Counted from the stretch's first letter, positions 36,908-46,617 are shown. The stretch: 64,000 nucleotides of DNA from Paraburkholderia antibiotica (GCF_012927125.1 NZ_JABBFZ010000002.1:496001-560000), one strand, 5' to 3'. Notes: a model not told the origin generated them from the sequence alone. Numbers and translations: made by a program.

Positions 36908-37654
36908 ATGACCGCATTGCTTGCGAGCGTCCGCTCGGCTGACGAAGCATTCGACGCCGCTCGCGCGGGCGCCGAACTGATCGACCTGAAGGAACCGAAC
37001 GACGGCGCGCTCGGCGGCCTCGCGATCGGCGCGATTACGCAGATCGCGCAGCAGTTGCGCGCGCGTTATCCGGTCAAGCCGATCAGCGCGGCGATCGGCG
37101 ATGTGCCGGCCGACGCCACCGACGAGATCGCCGCGCGCGTGATCGAAGTCGGCGACGCGGGTGTCGATTATGTGAAGGTCGGCGTTGCGCGCGGACCCGC
37201 CGCGCGGCGCTGCATCGAACAACTCGCTACTCTTCCGGCCACCGTCGTGCCGGTGCTGCTGTGCGACGGCGGCATGGACGACGAGCTGGTCGGCCACACC
37301 GCCGCGCTCGGCTTCGCCGGCATGATGTTCGATACCGCCAGCAAGGACGGCAGCACGCTGTTCGATCACGTGGACGTCGATACGCTCGCGCGCTGGTTGC
37401 GACTCGCGCGCGAACACGGTGCGATGGTCGGGATTGCCGGCGCGCTCGGCTGGACCCAGCTGGAACAGATTCGCGCGCTCGCGCCGGACGTGGCCGGTTT
37501 TCGCACCGCGTTGTGCGCGGACGGCCGACGCTCGCGGCTCGATCCGCAGCGCGTCGCGCAATGGGCGAGCGCGCTGCATCGACCGGGTGGTGGTGGGATC
37601 GGCACGGGCAGTGGCGCGCAGCTTCCGGGCTCGGCGAATGCGGCGCGGTTGTAG
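36908..37654 (+). CDS. mfnB: MfnB, (5-formylfuran-3-yl)methyl phosphate synthase
   Basis: This 248-residue TIM-barrel enzyme forms the furan ring precursor of methanofuran from two glyceraldehyde 3-phosphates. The family start LLASVRSADEAFDAARAGAE with DLKEPNDGALG is unmistakable; the Lys in DLKEP and in DYVKVGV are the expected catalytic lysines. GFAGMMFDTASKDGSTLFDH is another signature. AGGAG-like sequence (CCGGAGAG) lies before the ATG. The C-terminal 25 residues are a Gly-rich tail. It belongs with the mfnE, mfnF and mfnD genes at 47.4-50.6 kb, which the non-C1 block separates from it. Confidence 0.93.
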   Translation: MTALLASVRSADEAFDAARAGAELIDLKEPNDGALGGLAIGAITQIAQQLRARYPVKPISAAIGDVPADATDEIAARVIEVGDAGVDYVKVGVARGPAARRCIEQLATLPATVVPVLLCDGGMDDELVGHTAALGFAGMMFDTASKDGSTLFDHVDVDTLARWLRLAREHGAMVGIAGALGWTQLEQIRALAPDVAGFRTALCADGRRSRLDPQRVAQWASALHRPGGGGIGTGSGAQLPGSANAARL

Positions 37655-37701
37655 TGTGGCTATCGTACGATGTTGAGCGTGGTGAGCCGGCGGCGGTTTC
37701 C

Positions 37702-38718
37702 TCAGCTCGCGGAGCGCCTGTCCGGACTCGCCGTGTTTCCTCCAAATACCTGGCGCAGCAACGCGCGGCTCAACAGCCACAGATGCAGCACGAAACGCGC
37801 TTTAAGGCGGTCTCGCATCCGGTAGTGTCGCGAGCAGATGATCTGTAGAGCCTTGCCCGCGTTGCCCGCGCGCGCAAACGCCGAAGCCGCCAGCGGCGCG
37901 ACGGCAGCCATCGCGCGAGCACGGGCCGCCTGTGAAGCCTGCGGCACGTTCAAACTCTCGAGCAACGTGTAATTGAACGCCGCCGGATGCGCGTTTCGCG
38001 AAATCGACGCATCCGTGAGCCGATACTCGGCCACATACTCGTTCACGAAGAAGACGCTTTCCGCTTCGACACACAGGCGTAGCCCGAAATCGAAATCGCA
38101 GGCATCGCCTACGAGTTCCGGCGATCGATACGCAATGCGTCTCGCCATTTCGCTGCGCACCATGAACGCATCGTTCGGAAACATGCGCAGAATCCCCGCG
38201 TTCGCCGGCGTGGCCTGCAAACCCGCGGCATCGGGGGTTCGAAAGTAATCGCGATTCAGCACTTCCGATTCGGCTTCGAGCCGCTTGCCTTCGTGCGTGA
38301 TGAGATATTGCTTGCCGAATGCGGCCGTCAACTCGCGATGCGCTTGCCAGCAGTTGGCGAGGCGGCTGATCGCGCCGGGCGTGAGCGTATCGTCATCGTG
38401 AAGCAGCACGAGGCGCGCGCCGCTGGCTCGCTCGAAGAGATCGTTGACATTGCCGGCCTGGCCCAGGCGCGGCGAGTTGCGGCGATAGTCGATGGAAACG
38501 CCCGGCGGGGCAACGACCGTTTCGATCCATCGGGCCGTTTCGTTGTCGCTGGAATCGTCGCCGATCAGAATCTGCAATGGCCGGTAGTCCTGCTCGAGGC
38601 AGGACGACAGGGCCAGCTTCAGCAGTGCGGTCCGGTTACAGGTCGGAATGCAAACCGTGACGAGCGCATCCGGCGCGCCCGCCGCAGCGGACGCCGGCTC
38701 AACAGTCTGATCGATCAT
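37702..38718 (-). CDS. Family 2 glycosyltransferase
   Basis: This 338-residue GT-A glycosyltransferase starts with VTVCIPTCNRTALLKLALSS and has the nucleotide-binding LIGDDSSDNET and metal-binding LHDDDTLTPGA (DDD) motifs. The acceptor is unknown; surface polysaccharide is the usual target. The frame is open to 38871 but that would overlap the neighbouring glycosyltransferase, so M at 38718 is used. It is co-directional with another GT2 gene 73 bases upstream. The pair is unrelated to the C1 genes on either side. Confidence 0.85.
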   Translation of the reverse strand: MIDQTVEPASAAAGAPDALVTVCIPTCNRTALLKLALSSCLEQDYRPLQILIGDDSSDNETARWIETVVAPPGVSIDYRRNSPRLGQAGNVNDLFERASGARLVLLHDDDTLTPGAISRLANCWQAHRELTAAFGKQYLITHEGKRLEAESEVLNRDYFRTPDAAGLQATPANAGILRMFPNDAFMVRSEMARRIAYRSPELVGDACDFDFGLRLCVEAESVFFVNEYVAEYRLTDASISRNAHPAAFNYTLLESLNVPQASQAARARAMAAVAPLAASAFARAGNAGKALQIICSRHYRMRDRLKARFVLHLWLLSRALLRQVFGGNTASPDRRSAS

Positions 38719-38791
38719 GATCTTAAGCAGCCCTGAGGGTAATCGATGGCTTCGGGATTCTTGTCGCTGCGCGTACGCCAGTACTTCGGCT

Positions 38792-39712
38792 TCAACGATG
38801 CGCGACGATGGTTTGCTCCGTGCTGCCGGACGTCTCTCCGGTTTGACGAAGCGAACCGAGATTGGCGGCACGAACGATGGGCGGCAACGCTTTGATCAGG
38901 CCGCGCCTGGCGAGACTGATCGCGAGATGGGCAAAGTAGATGCCCACGAATGCGTACAGTTTGAAGCGGTTGGGCGTGATGCGACTGTAGCGTTTGATGC
39001 CGATGTAAAGACGCGCCGCTTCGCATTGCAACTCGTACTTCGTCATGCCGTTCGACGACTCTTTTTGCAGCACGCCCGCGTCGGTCGCCAGATGCTTCGT
39101 TCTCAGTGTCGGACTGAACTGGATCTGAAAGCCTCGCGCCATCGCACGAAGACAGATCTCCGCGTCTTCGCTGCCGAAAAAAATGTTCTCGTCCCAACGC
39201 TCGGTCGCGAGCAATGCCATTGGGAAGAAAGACGCGCAGACGGTGGCCGTCTCCGGCACCGCGCAGTCTTCGAAGTACCCGCGAAAATTCAGGCGACTGG
39301 CACCGCTGCCGACATCGTCGCGATAGCCGGTCAGGATCGTCTTCACGCGTTGAGTCGGTTCCAGTTTGCCGAGATACGCCCGGGCCGCCGAAAAGAAATC
39401 GGGCGGAACGGCGGTGTCGTCGTCGAGGAACGCCACGTAATCCAGATTCGCGACCATGGCCGCCGTCAACGCACTGTTGCGGTTCGCGCAGACACCACGG
39501 CGCGGACCCGTGGTGTACAGCACGCGCGGAAATTCGGCGACGACGGCTTGCGTGGCCGCGATCTGCGCCGGCTCACGCGAATCGTCGCTCACGACGATCA
39601 CGTCCGGCGGCGAGTCGCATGCCATCAAACCGCTGAGGCAGTCTCGCAGGATGTCGGGCCGATGCATCGTCGTGATGCAGGCGGCGATACGAAAGTTACC
39701 GAACGGGGGCAT
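38792..39712 (-). CDS. Family 2 glycosyltransferase
   Basis: This 306-residue GT-A glycosyltransferase has IAACITTMHRPDILRDCL, VIVVSDDSREP and the metal-binding FLDDDTAVPPDF. A later GSEDAEICLRAMARGF motif resembles the ED catalytic region of GT2 enzymes. AAGGA about 6 bases upstream supports the ATG at 39712. It forms a two-gene unit with the downstream GT2. The 39713-40011 gap of about 300 bases shows no gene or clear signal. Confidence 0.87.
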   Translation of the reverse strand: MPPFGNFRIAACITTMHRPDILRDCLSGLMACDSPPDVIVVSDDSREPAQIAATQAVVAEFPRVLYTTGPRRGVCANRNSALTAAMVANLDYVAFLDDDTAVPPDFFSAARAYLGKLEPTQRVKTILTGYRDDVGSGASRLNFRGYFEDCAVPETATVCASFFPMALLATERWDENIFFGSEDAEICLRAMARGFQIQFSPTLRTKHLATDAGVLQKESSNGMTKYELQCEAARLYIGIKRYSRITPNRFKLYAFVGIYFAHLAISLARRGLIKALPPIVRAANLGSLRQTGETSGSTEQTIVAHR

Positions 39713-40011
39713 GTGAGTCCTTTTTCATGCTCCGCGGCGTAGAAGTGCCCTGGCGCTCCTCGACGCGATTCCACCAATTCGCGACGTACGCGGGCGGCTC
39801 TCTTCAAAACCTCAACGTCTTCCTGTTACGGGCAAGCGGCTATCGAAGCGGTTATCAATTTCTAACTTTCTCGCGATCATGACGGGGCAAAGATAGAAGT
39901 CGGGAGAATGTAGCAACGATCGATTTCGACGTGTGTGGTTAGCCGCACATCCAGGCGGCGATCGTGGACGGGCGACCGCGCGAATACGTCCTCGCGGGAC
40001 ACCGCGGCGCT

Positions 40012-42216
40012 TCATTTCTGCACCAGGCTCAGGTAGTTGCCGTTCGGATACGCGGCATTCAACCACGTCGACAGGCGGTTCAGCTGCGTACCGTCGATCC
40101 CTTCGCCGCGCATCAGCGGCACCTGATTCCACGTCCACGTCGGGAAATTCTCGATCGTCCCGCCCGATAGCGTGCCGTGCACGTAGTCGAGCGCGCACAG
40201 ACTGCGAATGCTCCAGCCGCAGGTCGTCTCGTAGCTCACCGCATTCGGCTGACCCTCGCGCTGCCAGTTGCTCAGATTGAAACTCGTCGTCGTGTCGAGC
40301 CAGTTCGCGAGGAACGCGTTGACGACTGCCTGCTCGGTCGCGACGCTCGTGCCTTTCCACACGCCGTTCTGGCCGCCGCTCCAGACGTCGAGCGGGCTCG
40401 TATCGCGGATCGTCCAGCCCTGATTGACGTTGGCCACGCCGACGCCGTTGTCCATCTCCTGCGCACCCTTGAGCACGTACAGGAAGTTGCGGATCGGCTC
40501 AGTGCGACCGCTGACCTGATAGAGGTTGTCGAGCAGGCCATACGCGTATTGCCAGTCGACTGGCAGGTGCACGTTGTGCGCGCCCGAACCGGGATTGAGC
40601 AGAATCTGCAGGTAGTACCACTGGTTCGACTTCACGTATTGCGCGACCGAGCTGCCGAACATGCTATTGGCGGTGGGGAAGTTCAGGATATGCGGCGACA
40701 CGTTGAAGATGAAGCGCCAGTAGCCGCACCAGCCGCGCGCTTCCGGTTTCGGTGCGTGCTGGAGATTGACCCATGCGCTCGGGCAGCTCTGTTCGAGCGA
40801 GTACTCCTGCGCGAGCTCCCACGACTTCAGCAGTTGCCATTGCACGGTGCCGTAAAGGTTCTCCTGCTGTGCGATCGTGTAGCTGCCGTTCGTGCCGGCA
40901 TTGGGCGGCGCGAATTGCTCGCCGAACGCGATGCCCCAGCTATACAGGTCGTTGAAGATGTTGCCGGTCTTGCCTTGCGCGTAACTGGCGCCGCCCTGCG
41001 CCAGTTGGGTCTTCATGTTGAAGGTCGCGCTGCCGCTGCCTTCGCCCGCGTACAGCTTGTTCAGATTGCTGTTGGTGAAGTAGTCGCCCCACGCGTCTTT
41101 CGGATGGATGCGCGGCACCCAGTGATTCCAGTCGGGCAACTGCAAGCCGATCGGAATCTCGCGCAGGTTGATCTGGCCTCTGGTCGCGACCACGCTTCTG
41201 TCGACCACGCCGTTCGGGAAGATCGCGGCCAACGTGTCGAGATCGTTCTCCGACACGGCGCCGAGGCCCGCGCCGCAGGTCCAGTCGCTGAGCGGCGCCG
41301 AGTCGAGCCCGGGGCCGGGCTGGTAGGGCGGATTCCACGGCCGGCAGTTGGCTCCCGGCGTCGGATACTGGTTCTTCAGGCTGCGGATATAGCTTGCGAT
41401 CTGCGCGCCCTGAGTGGCGCTCAGCCCATGAAACTGGCTGCGTACGATGATCGAATTGTTCGAGTAGTTGAACTTGAACAGGTCGCTGCCGCTCGCGCTA
41501 TGACAGTCCATGCAATGCGCCTGCAGTTGATGGCTCGCATTGATCGGCGATTCGATAAGCTGCGCGCTTTGCCACAACTGCTGGCCGGCGGCGATATCGC
41601 TCGCGTTCGCGAGCGGCGCGGTCCACGCGGTCGGGTCGTCCTGCGTGAAGCTCGACGCGGCAATCAGTGGATTGCCGGCGCTATCGAGCAGATTGAACGA
41701 CAGCACGCGATAGCCGGAACTCACGCCGTCAGTGCCATTGAAACGGAAGCTGATCGTGTTGGTGCCGTTCACCGCGCCTGTGATCGGCACGTTCAGGCTG
41801 ATCGTGTCGTAGCCGCCGCCGATGCCGCCATACAGCTTCGCGTTGCCGAGCACGGTGACGCTCGCGTTGGTCAGCGTGATCCAGCTGCCGCCGTTGATCT
41901 GAACGGAAGCCTTGCCGTCGTACGACAGGTTGTTGACCTGCATCGTCAGCACCTTCGCCGATGCGCCCGCCGAAATTTTTAGCGTCGCACTGACGGTCTT
42001 GCTGCTGCCCGCGCTCATGACTTCGAGCGGCATCACGAGAGCGCGCCCTATCCGGTTCTGTGCGTTTGCCTGCAACGACTGCTCGCCCGGCGGCAACGAC
42101 ACGGCGCTCCCGGTTTGCGAGTCGAGCGCCGCACTGCCGCCGCCCCCTCCTCCGCATGCGCTCAATAGCGTCTGGCTCAATATGGAAAGCACGAAAACGC
42201 GATTATGTCGTTTCAT
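40012..42216 (-). CDS. Large lipoprotein with one c-type heme motif
   Basis: This 734-residue protein has a lipoprotein signal (lipobox LSAC, C21) followed by a glycine run. Residues 60-180 look like a carbohydrate-binding or Ig-like beta domain (KTVSATLKISAG, YDTISLNVPITGAVNGTNTI). A single heme-binding CMDCH lies at 235-239. The long C-terminal part (about 300-734) is rich in Trp/Tyr/Asn (NIFNDLYSWGIAFGEQFAP, WYYLQILLNPGSGAHN), and I do not recognise it. Probably it is an outer-membrane-anchored cytochrome-like enzyme, perhaps acting on polysaccharide or an alcohol. GAGAGG precedes the ATG. No partner genes are seen. Confidence 0.75.
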   Translation of the reverse strand: MKRHNRVFVLSILSQTLLSACGGGGGGSAALDSQTGSAVSLPPGEQSLQANAQNRIGRALVMPLEVMSAGSSKTVSATLKISAGASAKVLTMQVNNLSYDGKASVQINGGSWITLTNASVTVLGNAKLYGGIGGGYDTISLNVPITGAVNGTNTISFRFNGTDGVSSGYRVLSFNLLDSAGNPLIAASSFTQDDPTAWTAPLANASDIAAGQQLWQSAQLIESPINASHQLQAHCMDCHSASGSDLFKFNYSNNSIIVRSQFHGLSATQGAQIASYIRSLKNQYPTPGANCRPWNPPYQPGPGLDSAPLSDWTCGAGLGAVSENDLDTLAAIFPNGVVDRSVVATRGQINLREIPIGLQLPDWNHWVPRIHPKDAWGDYFTNSNLNKLYAGEGSGSATFNMKTQLAQGGASYAQGKTGNIFNDLYSWGIAFGEQFAPPNAGTNGSYTIAQQENLYGTVQWQLLKSWELAQEYSLEQSCPSAWVNLQHAPKPEARGWCGYWRFIFNVSPHILNFPTANSMFGSSVAQYVKSNQWYYLQILLNPGSGAHNVHLPVDWQYAYGLLDNLYQVSGRTEPIRNFLYVLKGAQEMDNGVGVANVNQGWTIRDTSPLDVWSGGQNGVWKGTSVATEQAVVNAFLANWLDTTTSFNLSNWQREGQPNAVSYETTCGWSIRSLCALDYVHGTLSGGTIENFPTWTWNQVPLMRGEGIDGTQLNRLSTWLNAAYPNGNYLSLVQK

Positions 42217-42819
42217 TGCCTCTCTCCATCTGGTTACTGCGTATTCCCCGACCTTGTTTATCGACGTTTGCGCGCAATTCCCCGACGCCGCATCAACCTC
42301 AGGCGATCGAGGGAATGATCCGAATTCGCGTAATCGGGCGCCTCCCGATAATTTCCAGACTTAGATTTGATTTGAAATTTTAATTATTGAAAGACACATC
42401 TTCTTCTTTGAGCTTTGCCAGCCCACCACACCCACTCTTGCATTTGCCGAACCCATCGCGCGAAAGCCGACGTATCTTTTCGTGCTCAATTATTCAAAAT
42501 ATTTTTATATAAGCTCGAACACCTCGCAACCTGTTCGACCAGCCATTTTTCAGATTGAATATTATTCTCCTGCGCGAATTAGTAAATTGGACTGAAGTCC
42601 TAGGACGCCCCGAGATTTATGTCCATTGTCGGTTCTAGATATCCGCGTTTGAAATACCAACCTTTGCCATTCCGTTGACGAATAAAAAACGTATCGGCGA
42701 TTGGCGTTTTCGACGTGATTCGCGACGGGACGAAGGCTTGAGGAATCCAGTGCATCCGGTCATGCCGTCAGGGTAGAGCAGGTAAGTTGGTCGTTGCCAA
42801 TCATGGAACGCCGTTTCCA
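42217..42819. other. AT-rich intergenic region without a gene
   Basis: From about 42350 to 42560 the base composition drops sharply (for example TTCAAAATATTTTTATATAA), unlike the rest of the window. No coding frame with family resemblance was found on either strand. It probably holds the lipoprotein-gene promoter and decayed foreign DNA leading into the regulator remnant. Confidence 0.6.
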
Positions 42820-43110
42820 GGCGAGATCGCAGACATGCCTTTGGGAAGGCAAGTAAACCTGCTGCGTGTCTTGCAGGAACGGGAAGTCGAGCCCATCGGC
42901 TCCAACACTTGATAAAGGTAGGCGTACGAATAATCGCGGCCAGCAGTCGCCCACTTGATACCTCCCCTGCGAGAGCGGAGAGAAGAGGTTCCATCGCTAA
43001 CCATAGCTGGCCAGCAAACATCCGCGAACTCAGGAATGTGCTCGAGCGAGCCTGCGTTGCAAGTTCAGATAGAACTGCACTTCGAACGCGCCGGAGAATT
43101 TCGGAGGTGC
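42820..43110 (+). pseudogene. Remnant of a sigma54-dependent regulator
   Basis: Fragments of an NtrC-family AAA+ domain and following region occur in different frames. GEIADMPLGRQVNLLRVLQE plus REVEPIGSN is at 42820-42909, then a stop. GVRIIAASSRPLDT follows at about 42918. PPLRERREEVPSL is at about 42961, and SWPANIRELRNVLERA at about 43007. The order is that of a real protein, but the DLYYRL segment is missing and frames shift at least twice. There is no HTH. It is not a functional copy of the activator at 22122. It is adjacent to AT-rich DNA, suggesting decay after insertion. Confidence 0.8.
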
Positions 43111-43240
43111 CCGACTGCTGACATCCGACCGCGGAGCGTCGCTGCCATGCGAAGGCGGTCGGTTCAGAGGTGCAGGAGAAACATCAGCTGTATCAGAGAT
43201 CCGCATCGCTACGGATCCCGTCCTCAACAAAGCCTACGTA

Positions 43241-44005
43241 TCACGTACGCGTAATCGAAGCCCCACCATCGATCAACGAAGCCGTACCCGTCACGAAGGA
43301 CGAATCGTCGGAAGCGAGGTAAAGCGCCGAACGTGCAATCTCTTCCGGCTTTGCCACCCGCTTGAGCGCGTGCAGGCCCGTCACGAACGTCTGCGATTCG
43401 GCCGTGTCGTTCATGCCGCGATACATGTCCGTGTCCACCGCGCCCGGCAGGATCGCGTTGACGCGCACACCTTGCGGGCCGTATTCGGCCGCGAGCGCCT
43501 GCGTCAGTCCGATCAGCCCGGATTTGCTCGCGGCATAGGCGGCGGTCCCCGGGAAGGCGAACGAGTAGCCGACGAACGTCGACGTGAAGATGATCGATCC
43601 GCCTCCATGTTTGATCATCTCGGGAATCTGATGCTTGGCGCCGAGAAACGCGCTTGTCAGATTGGTGGCCAGCGTGGCTGACCAACCGGCTTCCGAGACC
43701 TCCGTCGACGGTCCCATTTCACCGAGTATCCCCGCATTGTTGTAGGCGATGTCGAGCCGGCCGAAGCGGCTGACGGCGAGTGCGACCAGCGCTTTCGCGA
43801 ACGCTTCGGATTGCACATCACCTGCCAGCGCAACCGCCGTCCCACCGTCTCGAACGATCTCCGCCACCAGCGTCTCGAGTTCGGCCTCGCGGCGTGCCGC
43901 CACGACCACCTTGGCGCCCTCCGCGGCGAACAACTTTGCGGCAGTACGACCAATGCCGCCACTGGCGCCAGTAACGATCGCGACTTTTCCTTTTAAGCGT
44001 TCCAT
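43241..44005 (-). CDS. Short-chain dehydrogenase/reductase
   Basis: This 254-residue classical SDR has the cofactor motif VTGASGGIGRT (residues 11-21), NNAG (about 89-92), catalytic Ser in FTSTFVG and YAASK (Tyr/Lys), and a C-terminal VTGTASLIDGGAS. A basic residue pattern AARR after beta-2 suggests NADP(H), which is only a guess. The substrate is unknown. It is divergent from a LysR regulator 138 bases away, which probably controls it. Confidence 0.93.
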   Translation of the reverse strand: MERLKGKVAIVTGASGGIGRTAAKLFAAEGAKVVVAARREAELETLVAEIVRDGGTAVALAGDVQSEAFAKALVALAVSRFGRLDIAYNNAGILGEMGPSTEVSEAGWSATLATNLTSAFLGAKHQIPEMIKHGGGSIIFTSTFVGYSFAFPGTAAYAASKSGLIGLTQALAAEYGPQGVRVNAILPGAVDTDMYRGMNDTAESQTFVTGLHALKRVAKPEEIARSALYLASDDSSFVTGTASLIDGGASITRT

Positions 44006-44109
44006 GTTTATTCTCCGGTTTCATCTTGAGCCGACACCCCATGCGTCGACCCGTTGAAATGGACTATAGGATTCCGCTGTTGCTGGAGAAAGACCAAAAA
44101 TATGGCAGT

Positions 44110-44132
44110 ATCATTCAGCTTTTATGAATGAT
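44110..44132. promoter_or_regulatory. LysR-type operator between SDR and LysR genes
   Basis: ATCATTCA-GCTTTTA-TGAATGAT is a perfect 8-bp inverted repeat with a 7-base AT-rich spacer. It lies 11 bases before the LysR ATG, in the divergent promoter region. Position and symmetry fit a self-regulating LysR binding site that also serves the SDR gene. Confidence 0.6.
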
Positions 44133-44143
44133 CGGAGCGCCAT

Positions 44144-45052
44144 ATGGACCGGTTGCGCGCGTTTGAGGTCTTCGTGACGGTAGTCGAACGGGGCAGCTTT
44201 GCGCGCGCGGCCGATGCGCTCGAGACCTCTCCCGCGAACGTGACCCGCTATGTGAATGAGCTGGAAGCGCATCTCGGCACGCGGCTACTGAATCGCACCT
44301 CGCGAAGACTATCCCTGACTGAAGGCGGCGAAACGCTCTATTCGCGCTGCAAGGCCATCCTCGAAGACGTCGTCGACACCGAAGGGCTCGTGTCGGCCAC
44401 CTCGTTCGAACCGCGCGGACGACTGCGCATCAATGCACCGGTCAGCTTCGGCATCCGGTATCTCGCGCCGCTGTGGCCGCGTTTCATGCGGCAATATCCC
44501 GATGTCGAACTCGACATCACGCTCATTGATCGCGTCGTCGATATCGTCGAGGAAGGCTTCGATCTGGCGATTCGCATTTCGCGCGCCGGTACGGTCGATC
44601 ATGCGGCCCGCAAGCTGGCGACATCGAAAAACATCCTGTGTGCGGCGCCCGCTTATCTGAAGCGTTGCGGACATCCAAAGATACCGACGGACCTGCTCGG
44701 CCATCGCTGCATCGGTTATACGTATGCCGCCCCGGCGGACGAATGGCAACTGATGGGCAGCGACGGCAAGACTCACGCTGTCGAGGTCAACTGTCATATG
44801 CACACCAATAACGGCGACACGGCACGCGAGGCGGCGCTCGCGGGACACGGCGTGATCCGGCAGCCCACCTTTCTGATCGGCGAGGACCTGCGCGCGGGCC
44901 GGCTCGTGCAGGTCTTGCCGAAATACCGCTCGCCGGATATCGATGTGCTCGCGCTGTACCCGAGCCGTCATCACGTCAGCGCGAAAGTGCGGGCGGCAAT
45001 CGATTTTCTGGTCAGCGCGTTTGCGGGAGTGGCGCCGTGGGACAAGGCGTGA
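44144..45052 (+). CDS. LysR-family regulator
   Basis: This 302-residue LysR regulator has an N-terminal HTH (FEVFVTVVERGSFARAADAL, about residues 6-25). The effector domain resembles the AaeR/PecT-like group (LFRPRGRLRINAPVSFG-type segment EPRGRLRINAPVSFGIRYLAP). The ligand is unknown. It is divergent from the SDR gene, the common arrangement for a regulator and its target, and a palindrome lies between them. Confidence 0.92.
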   Translation: MDRLRAFEVFVTVVERGSFARAADALETSPANVTRYVNELEAHLGTRLLNRTSRRLSLTEGGETLYSRCKAILEDVVDTEGLVSATSFEPRGRLRINAPVSFGIRYLAPLWPRFMRQYPDVELDITLIDRVVDIVEEGFDLAIRISRAGTVDHAARKLATSKNILCAAPAYLKRCGHPKIPTDLLGHRCIGYTYAAPADEWQLMGSDGKTHAVEVNCHMHTNNGDTAREAALAGHGVIRQPTFLIGEDLRAGRLVQVLPKYRSPDIDVLALYPSRHHVSAKVRAAIDFLVSAFAGVAPWDKA

Positions 45053-45135
45053 ATAGATCGTCGACATCGACCGCTAGAGGTTGCGGTAAGAATTCGCGGC
45101 AAGCGGAAAATATCTGAAAACAGGGAGTGTCGAAC

Positions 45136-45702
45136 ATGTTGATTGCCTTCGCAGGACTACCCGGCACCGGAAAGACAACGATTGCCCAAACACTCGCCCG
45201 CAAGCTCGCCGCGGTTTATTTGCGTATCGATACGTTGGAACAGGTATGGATCGATTGCTGCAACAGCGGAGAGGATATTGGACCGGCCGGCTATCTGATC
45301 GGCTATGCGGTTGCTAAAGATAACTTGCGCCTCGGGATGAGCGTCGTCGCGGACTCGGTGAATGCTCTGCAGGTGACGCGCAATGCCTGGAGAAATGTGG
45401 CGCACGAAGCAGGCGTGCGCATCTTCGACATAGAGTTGATTTGTTCAGATACCGAGGCGCATCGTCGGAGAGTCGAGGAACGATGGGCGGATATCCCTGG
45501 CCACAAACTGCCGACGTGGAAGAGCGTGATTGAACGTCAATATGATGCGTGGGATTCCGAGCGTCTTGTGGTCGATACGGCGAATGTTTCGGTTGAGCAG
45601 GTTGTCGAAACTATTATTCGGCGTCTGTCGATGTTGGCTCCTGAGAGGAGGCAAGGTACTGCGGCAACGCCCCCCCTTGACGCCCCCAAAATCTCTGACT
45701 AA
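45136..45702 (+). CDS. Small P-loop kinase
   Basis: This 188-residue nucleotide-binding protein has Walker A GLPGTGKTT (about residues 7-15) and the general layout of AAA_33-type small-molecule kinases (LRIDTLEQVWID, VVADSVNALQVTRNAW). The substrate is unknown. The ATG at 45136 is preferred over a GTG nine bases earlier because GGGAG lies about 9 bases upstream of it. It ends 10 bases before the MarR-GNAT gene, so the two may be co-transcribed. Confidence 0.8.
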   Translation: MLIAFAGLPGTGKTTIAQTLARKLAAVYLRIDTLEQVWIDCCNSGEDIGPAGYLIGYAVAKDNLRLGMSVVADSVNALQVTRNAWRNVAHEAGVRIFDIELICSDTEAHRRRVEERWADIPGHKLPTWKSVIERQYDAWDSERLVVDTANVSVEQVVETIIRRLSMLAPERRQGTAATPPLDAPKISD

Positions 45703-45712
45703 AGTCAGATAA

Positions 45713-46606
45713 ATGACCCCATCCGACATCCTCCAGATTCGCCGCTTCAATCGCACGGTCGCCGAAAGCATTGGCGCTATCGACGATCAATTCCTCGGCC
45801 GAGGCCGCCCGATGGGCGAGTCGCGCCTGCTGTGGGAAATCGGCGTGGACGGTGTCGATGGCGTGGACATTCGCACGCTTCGCGCGCGGCTCAATCTCGA
45901 TTCGGGGTATGTCAGCCGTACGATCGCGTCGCTTGAGCGGCAGAAACTCGTCGCGGTCGTCACGCACCCGAACGACCGTCGCGTACGTCGGGCGTGTCTG
46001 ACCAAGGCGGGTCTCCTCGAAAGAGCGGAACTCGAACGGCTTTCCGACGCAGTCGCCTTACGCGCGATCGAACCGCTCGGCCCCAATCAGCGTCGGCGGC
46101 TGATCGAAGCGATGTCCGAAGTTGAGCGCTTGCTACAGGCATCGCTTGTGCATTTCGCGCTGGAAGAACCGGATAGCGACGACGCGCGATGGTGCTTCGA
46201 ACAGTATTTCGGCGAACTCGATAAGCGCTTCGATGCAGGCTTCGACCCGTCCATCAGCCTGTCGGCGGATACCGACGAATTGAGAGCGCCGGATGGCGCG
46301 TTGATTGTCGCGAGACTCCATGGAAGCCCGATCGGCTGCGTCGCGCTGAAGTTTCATAAGAAGTCCCCGGCCGAACTCAAAAGAATGTGGGTGAGCCCCT
46401 CCGCGCGCGGTATGGGCGTGGGCCGCCGGCTGATTGTCGAAGCGGAGAAACGTGCCCGCGAGGCTAAAGCGCGCGTCATTCGCCTGGAGACGAATCGCAC
46501 GTTGAGCGAAGCGATTTCGCTGTACCGGCAATCCGGATTCGTCGAAGTCGATGCGTTCAGTACGGAACCGTACGCGCATCACTGGTTCGAGAAGCGACTG
46601 GTGTGA
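45713..46606 (+). CDS. MarR-GNAT fusion protein
   Basis: This 297-residue protein combines an N-terminal MarR winged-helix domain (about residues 5-140: LRARLNLDSGYVSRTIASLE, THPNDRRVRRACLT) with a C-terminal GNAT acetyltransferase domain (about 155-297). The acetyl-CoA motif is VSPSARGMGVGRRLI, followed by RLETNRTLSEAISLYRQSGF. Such fusions are known in many bacteria, where a regulator may respond to or modify its ligand. The target and substrate are unknown. It is convergent with the GST gene after 11 bases. Confidence 0.9.
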   Translation: MTPSDILQIRRFNRTVAESIGAIDDQFLGRGRPMGESRLLWEIGVDGVDGVDIRTLRARLNLDSGYVSRTIASLERQKLVAVVTHPNDRRVRRACLTKAGLLERAELERLSDAVALRAIEPLGPNQRRRLIEAMSEVERLLQASLVHFALEEPDSDDARWCFEQYFGELDKRFDAGFDPSISLSADTDELRAPDGALIVARLHGSPIGCVALKFHKKSPAELKRMWVSPSARGMGVGRRLIVEAEKRAREAKARVIRLETNRTLSEAISLYRQSGFVEVDAFSTEPYAHHWFEKRLV

Positions 46607-46617
46607 GGCGGCTCAAA

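Noticed and set aside
42635..43021. 128-codon minus-strand frame in the region of the regulator remnant
   Set aside because: No family resemblance, and the plus strand carries ordered regulator fragments instead.
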